NCBI GenBank assembly: GCA_027492035.1
Contig: JAOZFT010000035.1
Coordinates: 1-64,000, forward strand
DNA length: 64,000 bases
Reading direction: 5' to 3'
Source: Thermoproteota archaeon
Lineage (GTDB): Archaea > Korarchaeota > JAOZGF01 > JAOZFZ01
Positions 18,288-27,117 of the stretch are shown piece by piece. The position numbers and the translations under genes are program-made. Numbering within the stretch: position 1 is the stretch's first letter; each line of letters opens with the position of its first letter. The notes under the pieces were generated by a model, which worked only from the letters and a program-made list of their open reading frames with translations, did not search any database and was not told where the DNA came from.

Positions 18288-18914
18288 TCATTGGGAGTAA
18301 TACTTGATAAAGTAATTGTTTCTCTTCTCTTTCTCAATTGTTGTTTCAGGCCCATGGCCAGGATAAACTTTTAAGTTCTCATTCAAGGATAAGATTTTCT
18401 TAACAGATTTTGCAAGATCCTTCAGTGAACCTCCTGGGAAGTCCCATCTCCCAACTGAACCCAGAAACAGGGTGTCACCTGTAAAAATTTTTTTAGCGTC
18501 GTAAAAACAGACACTACCTGGAGAGTGGCCTGGCGAATGCATAATTTTCAGCTTCACCTGCCCAAACCTCAAAATCTGTCCATCAATTAAATAATCATCT
18601 GGAGATGGAGGCAGACTAATACTTATTCCCCATTTCTTTGCTGAAGAAGCAGCCCTCTTTAAAATTCCCTCATCCAGTTTATGGATAAGGAAGTCGGCAG
18701 AGTACTCCCTCTTTACTTCTCCCACTGCACCTATGTGGTCAAAGTGGCAGTGGGTTGCCAAAATGTACTTAATTTGGAAATCCCCCCTTTCCAATTCTTT
18801 CTTGATTAAGGGGTAGTCTCCGCCAGGATCTATAATCACTGTTTCTTTTGTTTTGTCACAAGATAATATGTAACAGTTTGCAGCTAAGGCTCCAACCTCT
18901 ATTTTTTTCAGCAT
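18288..18914 (-). CDS. MBL-fold metallo-hydrolase (glyoxalase II-like)
   Basis: 208 residues with the dimetal motif THCHFDHIG (HxHxDH), then SPGHSPGSVCFYD, the bridging Asp in FTGDTLFLGSVGRWD, and PGHGPET. The spacing matches the YcbL/glyoxalase II-like group that cleaves thioesters such as hydroxyacylglutathione or related thiol conjugates. Archaea lack glutathione, so the real substrate is open. It is a single gene in the same direction as the ACD gene. Confidence 0.88.
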   Translation of the reverse strand: MLKKIEVGALAANCYILSCDKTKETVIIDPGGDYPLIKKELERGDFQIKYILATHCHFDHIGAVGEVKREYSADFLIHKLDEGILKRAASSAKKWGISISLPPSPDDYLIDGQILRFGQVKLKIMHSPGHSPGSVCFYDAKKIFTGDTLFLGSVGRWDFPGGSLKDLAKSVKKILSLNENLKVYPGHGPETTIEKEKRNNYFIKYYSQ

Positions 18915-19015
18915 TTGCCTCCCTCATTTAAGAAAAAGATTTATCTTTAAGTTTTTGATGTTTCGGGGTAATCTAAAAAATTTTTGGAGAAGGGGAGGTA
19001 AGTTTTCTCTTTTAT

Positions 19016-20146
19016 CTAGGTTACAGTTATCTCTTTCGTTTCTTCATCAAGTAAATGTTCTCTATAGTATAGTGAGAAATGTAAATTCCATCTACCTTTC
19101 ATTCTGGGGAACACAGGAAACTTTACTATTCTTTCTTCTCCAGGTTTTAAGTAAATTATTTGTGTTTGTTCAGGAGTTAATTCTTTACTTCCTTGAAGAA
19201 GTACTGTAAAGTCGCCGTCGATCTCTCCTATGTTTTTAACAGTTGCTGAAATAACAATCCTTACAGTTTGTTTAATAGTGGATGGGGTATTGAGTTTTTC
19301 AATTTCTCCCTTAACTTGTTTAAGAACGTAAGGGTATTCCCCGAACCTAGGTAGCTTCGCTTTAATGATGTAAGTGTCAGGGGCTTGAATGGAGTTGGAA
19401 TTCTCCCATAAAAGGAAACCTTGTGAAATAGTTGTTTTAGGCTTACTTGCTTCTTTAGGAATAACTGAGTAACCTAGAATTTCTGTTTCACCAGACCATG
19501 TGATGTTTACTAAATCTATCCATGAAGCAGGGTTTTGTTTAGTGTAGAAATCATCTATATATATTTCAAAGGTTTTGTTGCTGATTTCTTTAACGTTAGG
19601 CGACTCTGTAAAAATTACAGCTATTCTTGTAACCCATGCCCCTTTATACTCATCAAAAACTCCATCAGAATTTTTGTCATAAAACGTCTCAAGTGAATCA
19701 TCTGCATGGAAGGGTTCAAGTAAAACATAGTTTACGTTTTCTTTGGGGTTTACTGAAAAGAGTAGACACGACTCCTTTATTAAATCCCTATCTATTTCTC
19801 CTATCTCTCGAACTAAACTTTTTTGAACAGGCCATAGATCTCCACCATCCAAAGTTATTGGGTGCTGCCTCATTTCAATTACAGCAACTCCATCATCTTT
19901 AAGAGTAATGAGGACATTAAGTAATATAGCCCAGTTCTCAGGCACTCCTGTAGGATGTGTGGGACTAGGTGGAATTGTAGTAGGTGAAGGCGTTATGGTG
20001 GAAGGTGTTGTAGGTGAAGCTGTGGCGGGAGAGGGGGGAGTAGGTGAAGAAGTGGGTGTAGGTGGCAAATGAATTTGTTTGTAAAACCAAAGGAATCCCA
20101 CTACCACTGCAAGTATTATAAGTAATGCACTTATTTCTTTTTTCAT
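19016..20146 (-). CDS. membrane-anchored protein with Pro/Thr/Ser linker
   Basis: 376 residues, unknown family. An N-terminal span (ISALLIILAVVVGFLWFY) is followed by a linker of about 45 residues made almost only of Pro, Thr and Ser, then two extracellular beta-rich regions. The last 70 residues look like an Ig-type fold (ISATVKNIGEIDGDFTVLL...YLKPGEERIVKFPVFP). Such linkers are usually glycosylated in surface proteins. Its start overlaps the stop of the transglutaminase gene by four bases, so the two are cotranscribed and may act together at the cell surface. Confidence 0.7.
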   Translation of the reverse strand: MKKEISALLIILAVVVGFLWFYKQIHLPPTPTSSPTPPSPATASPTTPSTITPSPTTIPPSPTHPTGVPENWAILLNVLITLKDDGVAVIEMRQHPITLDGGDLWPVQKSLVREIGEIDRDLIKESCLLFSVNPKENVNYVLLEPFHADDSLETFYDKNSDGVFDEYKGAWVTRIAVIFTESPNVKEISNKTFEIYIDDFYTKQNPASWIDLVNITWSGETEILGYSVIPKEASKPKTTISQGFLLWENSNSIQAPDTYIIKAKLPRFGEYPYVLKQVKGEIEKLNTPSTIKQTVRIVISATVKNIGEIDGDFTVLLQGSKELTPEQTQIIYLKPGEERIVKFPVFPRMKGRWNLHFSLYYREHLLDEETKEITVT

Positions 20147-21198
20147 TTCTTTAATACCTCCAATTTGAACTTGACTCCTTCTACTTCACAAACAGTTGCT
20201 TGAGCAACTGCACCAACTCCTACAGGTCTAAGCTTCTTTCCTTCTATACCGAAAATTATGTGGTTGTTTTGGTAGTTTCCTATTCTAGGTGTAGGTGCAT
20301 AAACTAATAATTCAATGTCGAACCATCCTGTAGGATGAAGATATATTTGAGGCCAGGCGTGGCCAGTCCAGTTTTCATTGCTTGTAGAATTTTCGTAATA
20401 GGAAATAATGGGGTTTCCTATGTAAACTAAGCCTTGAACTGTTCTGGCAGGTATGCTTTGTATTCTGCATAAAGTTATAATTACGTCCGCGAATTCGTCA
20501 CAAACTCCGTATACAATTAACCCTCTATCAGTTTTTTTAATAGCTCTCCCAGCTCCTAACCTGTTGCTTGCGGTGATACTATTTAATTCATAGTCCCCAT
20601 GTTCATGAACCCACCAGGCTATGCTCTCTAAAATTTTGTAAGGATTATCTTTACCTCTTCCTAAATCTGAAGAAATCTGCCTCAATGTTTCGTTATGAAT
20701 AGGCCAGAATTGGGTTTCTTGAAGATATTTCCTAGCTATCGCTAACGGTGCATAGGCAGCATCCTCAACTGGAAAATTCATTTTGTAGCTTGAAACCTTT
20801 ACCCTATATCTTGCTTCTATACTGACCCTTTGTTTAGGTTCTATATTCTTCAAATTTACTACGGCATAAACATTACTATCTACGTCAGTAACTATACGTG
20901 TAGGTCTAGGGTTCATTGAAACAAAGTAGGACTTTTGGTAAAAGGAGTAGTTTAGTGGTAGATTAATGTATATGAAATCGTTTTCAACGGTTTCGTTTCC
21001 AGCGTTATAAACAGTATACGTTGCATCTATATTATACTCTACAGTCTCTCCTTCGCTGAAATAGCTCGTAACTCCTTCTAAGTCTACTTTTTCTTGAAAA
21101 GAAGAAAAAATAGAGTATGAAGAAATTAAGAGCAACAAAATAATTGGAAGAAGTAGCAACTTTTTCCCTAAAAATTTTCTCTTCAAAACGTTCCACAC
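20143..21198 (-). CDS. membrane-anchored transglutaminase-like protein
   Basis: 351 residues. An N-terminal signal or anchor (LLLLPIILLLLISSYSIF) precedes a beta domain (about 40-140), then a transglutaminase/protease-like core: Cys in VYGVCDEFADVIITLCR (C233), His in NWTGHAWPQIY, and Asp in GWFDIEL, forming the Cys-His-Asp triad. Extracellular members cut or crosslink proteins. It is the first gene of a pair with the Pro/Thr/Ser-linker protein. The family call is firm; the target is unknown. Confidence 0.88.
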   Translation of the reverse strand: MWNVLKRKFLGKKLLLLPIILLLLISSYSIFSSFQEKVDLEGVTSYFSEGETVEYNIDATYTVYNAGNETVENDFIYINLPLNYSFYQKSYFVSMNPRPTRIVTDVDSNVYAVVNLKNIEPKQRVSIEARYRVKVSSYKMNFPVEDAAYAPLAIARKYLQETQFWPIHNETLRQISSDLGRGKDNPYKILESIAWWVHEHGDYELNSITASNRLGAGRAIKKTDRGLIVYGVCDEFADVIITLCRIQSIPARTVQGLVYIGNPIISYYENSTSNENWTGHAWPQIYLHPTGWFDIELLVYAPTPRIGNYQNNHIIFGIEGKKLRPVGVGAVAQATVCEVEGVKFKLEVLKK

Positions 21199-21505
21199 CT
21201 TTACCTTTAGTTTCCATCATTTTTCTACAAAAAACTTTTACAAAAATAATCCTTTGAAAAATAAATGTTTAAAGCTTCTCCCTTTAAAAAAATTAATAAG
21301 TATCATTCTTCACTTATTCTTTTGGTGGAAATTCTTTAGGAACTTTTTTCAAGAAGAGTTTAGGAGGTTGCCGTATTTTTCAGCTTTTTAAGTTTTTGAG
21401 TATTTGTTGTATTCACAGTTACTCTAGGACTGTTAAAACCTTTATTTTGTAGGTTCACTTTTATCTTTCAAAAAAAGTTCTTTTAAATAATTAGTGAGTG
21501 GTGTA
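21199..21505. other. divergent intergenic region
   Basis: About 300 AT-rich bases between the minus-strand transglutaminase gene and the plus-strand DUF72 gene. It must hold promoters for both directions. TATA-like runs are plentiful (for example aaaaattaataag), but none stands out enough to call. No ORF or RNA gene seen. Confidence 0.4.
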
Positions 21506-22246
21506 ATGTTGGAAATAAGGGTTGGATGTTGCGGTTTTTGTTTGCCTCAAGAGAAGTTTTTCCGTAAATTTAAACTTGTTGAGGTGCAGAAAACTTTTTA
21601 TAAACCTCCTAAGGAGGAAACTGCTAAGAAATGGAGAAATTTGGCTCCTGACAGTTTTGAGTTCACTCTTAAAGCTTGGCAGCTGATAACTCACCCAAGT
21701 AGCAGCCCAACTTGGAGAAAAGCTAAACTAAAAATTCCTGTTGAGGAAGAAAAATTTTATGGCCTCTTCAAACCAACTGTTCAAGTGTTTAATGCATGGA
21801 AGAAAACCTTAGCTATAGCTAAAATTTTGAAAACTAAAGTAGTAGTTTTTCAAACACCCCCAAGTTTCACTCCTTCAGAGGAAAACATAAAAAATTTAGA
21901 TGATTTCTTTAAAAAAATAGATAGGAACGGGTTGATTTTAGGTTTTGAGCCTCGAGGAAAATGGGTTAAAGAACCTGACTTAATAAGGGAAGTTTGTTCA
22001 AGAAATAAATTACTTCATGTAACTGACTTGTTTTTCTCAATGCCCGTAACTAAGGCAGATACTGTCTATACAAGGCTTCACGGTTTAGGGAAAAGGAAAT
22101 ATTATTATGACTACACTACTGCAGACTTGAAAAAACTTCTAGAAATAATAGAGAGCATTGAAGCAAAGAGGTTCTATATTCTGTTTAATAATGTTCAAAT
22201 GTGTAGTTCAGCTAAAAAGTTCTTGGATCTATTGTTTAAACAATAA
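21506..22246 (+). CDS. DUF72 family protein (YecE-like)
   Basis: TIM-barrel-like DUF72 protein of unknown function. Recognised from the start IRVGCCGFCL, VEVQKTFYKPP, KWRNLAPDSFEFTLKAWQLITH, the segment FEPRGKW and the late YTRLHGLGKRKYYYDYT, all in family order; related proteins have the same size, about 250 residues. The ORF opens at GTG 21494, but I prefer ATG 21506, which puts the conserved VG.CGF near the N-terminus and leaves GAGTGGTG as ribosome site. Confidence 0.85.
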   Translation: MLEIRVGCCGFCLPQEKFFRKFKLVEVQKTFYKPPKEETAKKWRNLAPDSFEFTLKAWQLITHPSSSPTWRKAKLKIPVEEEKFYGLFKPTVQVFNAWKKTLAIAKILKTKVVVFQTPPSFTPSEENIKNLDDFFKKIDRNGLILGFEPRGKWVKEPDLIREVCSRNKLLHVTDLFFSMPVTKADTVYTRLHGLGKRKYYYDYTTADLKKLLEIIESIEAKRFYILFNNVQMCSSAKKFLDLLFKQ

Positions 22247-22387
22247 CCCTAAATTCTTCTCTCAAAATCTTTCCCTTCAATTTCCTTTAAGATTAAAGAG
22301 AAAGATTAGATGCTGAATTCTTAATGTAAAGAAGTAGGATTTTATTTATCTACCTCTTCACACTATTTACCCTTTTTCAAAAAGGTT

Positions 22388-23299
22388 TTATTTTGCAAAA
22401 ACTAGGTTTATAACATCTAAAATATTTGACACTTCCACTACTTCTATGTTGTAGCCTTTTTCTTTTAGGTAGTCTTGTAAATTAACAGTTACTACTTTGT
22501 ACTTGATAATTTTTAACCCAGGAATTATTTCTGTTTCATGAGGGACAAGTTTACGTATTTTTCCTTGGCCTTCAGGTACAAGGAACAATTTTCCTCCTCT
22601 CTCAGCTGCAGCTACAGCTTTTTCAGTTACTCCACCAACTTGACCAATTGAGCCGTCTTTTTCAATTGTACCTGTGCAAAAAACATCTTTTCTCATCTCT
22701 TTATTTTCAACTGTTGCAATTATTGCTGCTGTTAAAATTGCTCCTGCACTTGGCCCATCTACAACCTCTATTTTTTCATTTGAAGAAATAGAAACCACTA
22801 TGTCTATGTTACTGAATTTCCTACCTGTCACTTTCTCAGCTACTTCTTTTGCTGCTTCTAAACTGTTTTGTAAGTCTATGCCAACCTTTGGCTGAATATT
22901 AGTTAGAATTCTTCCTTCGCCATTTATGATTTCGATTTCAGCTTGCAACACATGCCCCACGTATTTATACTCGAAAAAACCTGCAGGCTCCATTGAAACA
23001 GCTACAAGGTTTACTGTTTTAGAGCCTAAAACATTTCCGTGAGTTGAAACATTTACTGTGTTATATTTCTTTCTGTAATACTCCAAAGATTTCTTTGTCA
23101 ACTGTAAAGTTTCATTAAGTACCTCAACTTGCTTTTTTAATAAGTTATTTTCCTTTGACAACCTGTTTAATTCATTTTTCAATGTTTCAATCTGAATTTC
23201 TGAAGCAGGATTTGCTTGAGTTGATTTGTAAAGTTCTACAGAAAGGAAAATGTTAAGTATCAAACTTAGTGTAAGTATTAAATAAGCAACTTTTTTCAA
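22388..23299 (-). CDS. membrane-anchored S16 (Lon-like) serine protease
   Basis: 303 residues, matching the archaeal COG1750 proteases. An N-terminal span (VAYLILTLSLILNIFLSVELY) is followed by a short coiled coil (about 35-75, leucine-rich) and a Lon-type proteolytic domain. The catalytic Ser is in DGPSAGAIL and the Lys in GGVTEKAVAAAERGG, giving the Ser-Lys dyad. There is no AAA+ domain, so it does not unfold substrates by itself. It probably acts outside or at the membrane surface. Single gene downstream of the phosphatase gene. Confidence 0.9.
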   Translation of the reverse strand: MKKVAYLILTLSLILNIFLSVELYKSTQANPASEIQIETLKNELNRLSKENNLLKKQVEVLNETLQLTKKSLEYYRKKYNTVNVSTHGNVLGSKTVNLVAVSMEPAGFFEYKYVGHVLQAEIEIINGEGRILTNIQPKVGIDLQNSLEAAKEVAEKVTGRKFSNIDIVVSISSNEKIEVVDGPSAGAILTAAIIATVENKEMRKDVFCTGTIEKDGSIGQVGGVTEKAVAAAERGGKLFLVPEGQGKIRKLVPHETEIIPGLKIIKYKVVTVNLQDYLKEKGYNIEVVEVSNILDVINLVFAK

Positions 23300-23389
23300 T
23301 GAGATCCCCCTGTTAAATTAAAAAATTAAGAAGAACCTTTTTAAGATTTAATATCTAAACTGCGCCATTGAAACATGAAGGGAAGTTTT

Positions 23390-24298
23390 TCAAATATTTA
23401 ATTCAAGCACTTCTTCAATTTTTTCTTTCCTGAAAACCAGCATTTTTGGTTTGCATTCAGGGTAAAACCTACAGGAGAAAATACTTACTAACTTCCCGTC
23501 AAAAAAATATTTTATGCAGGGTGGGAAGTATTCATGGGCCCTAATTAAAAAGCTTAACTTATTTTTTTCCATGAATCTTTTAAACGTTTCACGGCCAAAA
23601 TACATTATTCCAGGCCCTCTTATGCTTGGTGAAAATGTTCCAACGTATTCTTTAGGGTCGTTCCATAAAATCTGAAGGGCTTTCTTGTTGGAAGGCATTA
23701 AATCTCCTTTACTGAACGAGTTTATTTCTTCTACTTCTTTCAGGTTTTCAGGGATCCCTCCATGTAAACCTAAAACTTTATCATTTAAAAGAACAACGTA
23801 TGGCATAAATGAAAATGTTTCATTGTACTCCTTGTAAGTTTCAGCGTCGTATTGCCTCAAGATTTCCTTAAAGAACCCGTAATATTTGTTTGCTAAGGGA
23901 CTTTCATGGTTTCCTCTCAAAAGAATTATTTTTTTGGGAGCTAAAATTTTGGCAGCTAACAATAAATTAATGTTTTCTATTTGTTCAGGTCCTCTATCTA
24001 CATAGTCTCCCAGAAAAACAATTTTTCCTTTGTCAGTTGCAAAAATTTTCTTCAAAGCCCATTTCGAAGTTTGGAAGTCCCCATGAGTGTCTCCTATGAA
24101 GAAAGTTTTTTCTGATTTAATTTCGAGGAGCTGTTTCTCGTGTTGAAAGATTTTTTTAGAGAGCTTTAATAGCTCCAACAAGTCCTTTCTCTTCAGAAAT
24201 TCACCCTTCCATGCTTTAATGAACATTTCTTTGTTAATTACTACATTTCCAGTTTCTGCAACATTTTTCTCCCAAATTTCTTCTGCTTCCTTACTCAT
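23390..24298 (-). CDS. PPP-family serine/threonine protein phosphatase
   Basis: 302-residue metallophosphatase of the eukaryote-like PP1/PP2A family. Signature motifs: GDTHG (69-73), GDYVDRG (97-103), RGNHE (128-132), then LGLHGGIP and a late RAHEYFPP. These bind two metal ions and remove phosphate from proteins. The short N-terminal extension before the domain is helical. A TrmB gene lies upstream on the same strand, about 60 bases away. Confidence 0.92.
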   Translation of the reverse strand: MSKEAEEIWEKNVAETGNVVINKEMFIKAWKGEFLKRKDLLELLKLSKKIFQHEKQLLEIKSEKTFFIGDTHGDFQTSKWALKKIFATDKGKIVFLGDYVDRGPEQIENINLLLAAKILAPKKIILLRGNHESPLANKYYGFFKEILRQYDAETYKEYNETFSFMPYVVLLNDKVLGLHGGIPENLKEVEEINSFSKGDLMPSNKKALQILWNDPKEYVGTFSPSIRGPGIMYFGRETFKRFMEKNKLSFLIRAHEYFPPCIKYFFDGKLVSIFSCRFYPECKPKMLVFRKEKIEEVLELNI

Positions 24299-24361
24299 TT
24301 CTCAAACTTCTCCTCACAAAACCTGTACAACCGCAAGAACTTAACTTTTCTGCCTAAATTA

Positions 24362-25120
24362 TTATTCAAATAAGGAAGAACTATTTCCCCAGAGGTAGTT
24401 AAAGTACTGTTTGGCTATTGTAGTTAAACCTATATGTTTAGACCAAACTGCCAAGTATCCCTCTTTTCCTTTTCTTCCAAGTAAGAGGATAACTTCTTTA
24501 TTGTCTGAAATTAAGCCTCCACCGAAAATGACTTCGACGTATTTTGTTTCAATAGTTTTTAATTGGTTTGTTACTTCCTTTATGTTCTTTTTTATCGTCA
24601 TTAGTTTCACTTTAACCTTATTTTTTTCTGAGGTTTTTAATGCTTCAATTATTGGTTCAACCATTTCTTTGGTGGAGTAAGGCAGGGCTAAAAGTATTTC
24701 TTCCTTTGAGTTTAGAATTATTTCTTGAGTTTTAGCCAATATGTTATGTTTCCCTCTCAATATCCATATTTCAGGTTTCTCCTTTGATTCAACCCTTTGA
24801 AAAATCGGTTGCAGCTCTTTAACCACAATTTCTCCTGCTTCTCTAAGTTCATCTTTCACTTTAAGCAATTGTACCCTTGCAGCTTCAGATGGAGGTTTTG
24901 GGAAGTAATTTGAAGGCCGTGATTCGTCACAATTAACCCAGCCCTTTTTTTCCAGTCTACCTAACACTTCATAAACTTTAGAGTATGGAATACCTGCTTT
25001 TTCACTTATTTCTTTAGCTGTTAAAGGTCTATTTTTAAGCAATGAAACATAGGCCTTCTGTTCATAACTTGTTAATCCAAGCTTTGAAAGAGCCCATTCT
25101 AATCCTTTGTTCCTCTTCAT
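24362..25120 (-). CDS. TrmB-family transcriptional regulator
   Basis: 252 residues with an N-terminal winged HTH (LGLTSYEQKAYVSLLKNRPLTAKEISEKAGIPYSKVYEVLGRLEKKGWV), typical of TrmB, then a coiled linker and a C-terminal domain (about 115-250) like the effector domain of short TrmB proteins. It is divergent from the tes gene with only 87 bases between the starts, so it may regulate tes, itself, or both. The effector is unknown; TrmB members are often sugar responsive. Confidence 0.9.
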   Translation of the reverse strand: MKRNKGLEWALSKLGLTSYEQKAYVSLLKNRPLTAKEISEKAGIPYSKVYEVLGRLEKKGWVNCDESRPSNYFPKPPSEAARVQLLKVKDELREAGEIVVKELQPIFQRVESKEKPEIWILRGKHNILAKTQEIILNSKEEILLALPYSTKEMVEPIIEALKTSEKNKVKVKLMTIKKNIKEVTNQLKTIETKYVEVIFGGGLISDNKEVILLLGRKGKEGYLAVWSKHIGLTTIAKQYFNYLWGNSSSLFE

Positions 25121-25162
25121 TATTTTCCACCTTTTTCACCTTATTTTTTGTTTGGAAATTTT

Positions 25163-25172
25163 TTTATATAAA
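25163..25172 (+). promoter_or_regulatory. TATA box of the tes gene
   Basis: tttatataaa about 40 bases before the ATG at 25208. It lies in the 87-base gap shared with the divergent TrmB gene, so regulator and polymerase could compete here. A GGGGG ribosome site follows at 25196. Confidence 0.5.
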
Positions 25173-25207
25173 TGAATTCCTTTGTTACCACTTTAAGGGG
25201 GAAATAA

Positions 25208-26740
25208 ATGAAACTTGAAGAAGAATTAATTAAACCCGGCGACCAATTCATCAAAAAAACAGTGAGCCTCTGCCCAGTTTGTTCAGCCAGAATAGAAGCA
25301 GTTATCTTCCACAGAGACAACAAAGTTTACATGAGGAAGAAATGCCCTGAACATGGTGTTTTCGAAGAAATCTACTGGGCTGACTACAAACTATGGAAGG
25401 AGTACTTAAAATACGATTATGTCGGAGACGGGTTAAGTAACCCCCGCACTAAAACAATTAAGGGATGCCCCTTTGACTGCGGCATATGTCCTGAACATAA
25501 GTCCCACACCGTACTTGGAATAATAGACATAACTAATAGATGTAACATGAAATGCCCTATATGCTTCGCAAATGCAGCTAGGGCTGGTTACGTTTATGAA
25601 CCTAGCCTGGAAGAAATAGAAGAAATGATTAAGAACCTAAGAAAGAACTCTCCTGTCTCAACAACTGCTTTACAACTTAGCGGAGGAGAACCTACGGTTA
25701 GGGATGACTTGCCAGAAATAATCAGGACAGCTAAAAAACACGGGCTCAGTCACGTGGAAGTAAACACTAACGGTATAAGATTTGCTAAAGACATTGCTTT
25801 CTACCATGAATGTTTCAAAGCAGGAATGTCAACTGTTTATTTACAGTTTGATTCCTTGAAACCTGAAGTCTATGAAAAACTTCGAGGTTTTAACGTTCTT
25901 CCCTACAAACTAAAACTTTTAGAAAACGCTAGGAAAATAAAGCATGGAAGCATTGTTTTAGTTGTAACCTTAGCTAAGGGAGTTAATGACGAAGAAATTG
26001 GAGAAATTATTCGTTTCGCTGCTGAAAACAAAGATGTTATAAGGGCAATTAATGTCCAGCCTATTTCTTTTTCAGGGGCTGCTAAAAAAGAAGAAATGAA
26101 GAAAATGAGGATCACTATACCTGAATTTCTTAAATTAGTTGAGAAGGAGACAAATGGCAAAATAAAGGTTTCAGATTTCCGAGCTATACCTTGGACTTTA
26201 CCCGTGTCTAAATCGGTGGGGGCTTTAAAAAACAGGAAATATCCTGAATTCACAAACCATCCTCACTGTGGTGCAGCCACCTTCATAGTTGTTGAAGACA
26301 ATGGCGAAATAAATCCCATCACAAAGTATGTGGACGTAGATAAATTCTACGATATACTTTGGGACGTTTATAACTTGGCAATCGAGGGTAAGAAATTTAA
26401 GGCCAAGCTCAATATGTTAAAAATTGTAAAGACGGTTAAGGGAGGGCTGTTCCGCAGATTCCTATTGGATATATTGACATCAGGAACCTATGAGGCGTTG
26501 GCTAAACTAATGAATAAATTGATCATGATCGGTTGCATGCATTTTATGGATGCTTGGAACTTCGATTTAGAAAGGGTGCAACGCTGCACAATACATTATG
26601 CTACTGTAGATGGGAGAATAATTCCCTTCTGTACAATGAATACTTTACATCGTGAACCTTACGAAAAAATGTACAGTGTGAAACCTGAAATCTGGCTGGA
26701 AAGAAACAGGGAAAAGGAATTAACTCCTTCCATTACCTAA
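25208..26740 (+). CDS. tes: Tes-type radical SAM enzyme (tetraether lipid synthase)
   Basis: 510 residues, the size of MJ0619, the founding tetraether synthase. The radical SAM motif is CNMKCPIC (C112, C116, C119). Extra cysteines flank it, as in Tes: CPVC and KKCPEHG near the start, and CPFDCGICPEHKSHT just before the core, likely holding further Fe-S clusters. Other SAM-fold motifs are present: LQLSGGEPTVR and HVEVNTNGIR. Tes couples the phytanyl tails of archaeol into membrane-spanning tetraethers. Divergent from a TrmB gene. Related methylases of this subfamily exist, so the exact lipid product is an inference. Confidence 0.8.
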   Translation: MKLEEELIKPGDQFIKKTVSLCPVCSARIEAVIFHRDNKVYMRKKCPEHGVFEEIYWADYKLWKEYLKYDYVGDGLSNPRTKTIKGCPFDCGICPEHKSHTVLGIIDITNRCNMKCPICFANAARAGYVYEPSLEEIEEMIKNLRKNSPVSTTALQLSGGEPTVRDDLPEIIRTAKKHGLSHVEVNTNGIRFAKDIAFYHECFKAGMSTVYLQFDSLKPEVYEKLRGFNVLPYKLKLLENARKIKHGSIVLVVTLAKGVNDEEIGEIIRFAAENKDVIRAINVQPISFSGAAKKEEMKKMRITIPEFLKLVEKETNGKIKVSDFRAIPWTLPVSKSVGALKNRKYPEFTNHPHCGAATFIVVEDNGEINPITKYVDVDKFYDILWDVYNLAIEGKKFKAKLNMLKIVKTVKGGLFRRFLLDILTSGTYEALAKLMNKLIMIGCMHFMDAWNFDLERVQRCTIHYATVDGRIIPFCTMNTLHREPYEKMYSVKPEIWLERNREKELTPSIT

Positions 26741-26793
26741 CTTAATTTCCTTTCTTTTTTCTTGTTTCAAGAAATAGGTTCCATGAAATTTGT

Positions 26794-26994
26794 TCATTGA
26801 GAAACAATTTTTGCAACTTCAATCTTCAATCCTTCAATAAAATTTTTAAAGGAGGAAAACAACTTGCTCAATAATGACTTAACACTTTGAAAAACAGTTT
26901 TTACAGGTTCCTCCACTGCTGAAAAGAAAAAAATTAAGAAAACCAGAAAAACGAAGAGAGTTAAGAGCATTTTCTCCATACTTCTAGAAAACAA
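26794..26994 (-). CDS. possible small membrane protein, 66 residues
   Basis: Short minus-strand frame between tes and the secretion ATPase gene. It has one strong membrane span (MLLTLFVFLVFLIFFFSAV) followed by an amphipathic tail, which is a coherent small-protein design. It starts at TTG 26994 or, as likely, ATG 26979. No family recognised. An AT-rich gap can yield such frames by chance, so this is tentative. Confidence 0.4.
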   Translation of the reverse strand: MFSRSMEKMLLTLFVFLVFLIFFFSAVEEPVKTVFQSVKSLLSKLFSSFKNFIEGLKIEVAKIVSQ

Positions 26995-27117
26995 TTCCCT
27001 TTCCTTTAAAAGTTTTACTTCAAAAAAATCCTTTGAAGTAAAAATTAAGGGTTCTTTATTTCCTTTACAACAACAAAAACACTGTCTTCACCTTGTTTTG
27101 AGGAAAGGATTCAGGAA

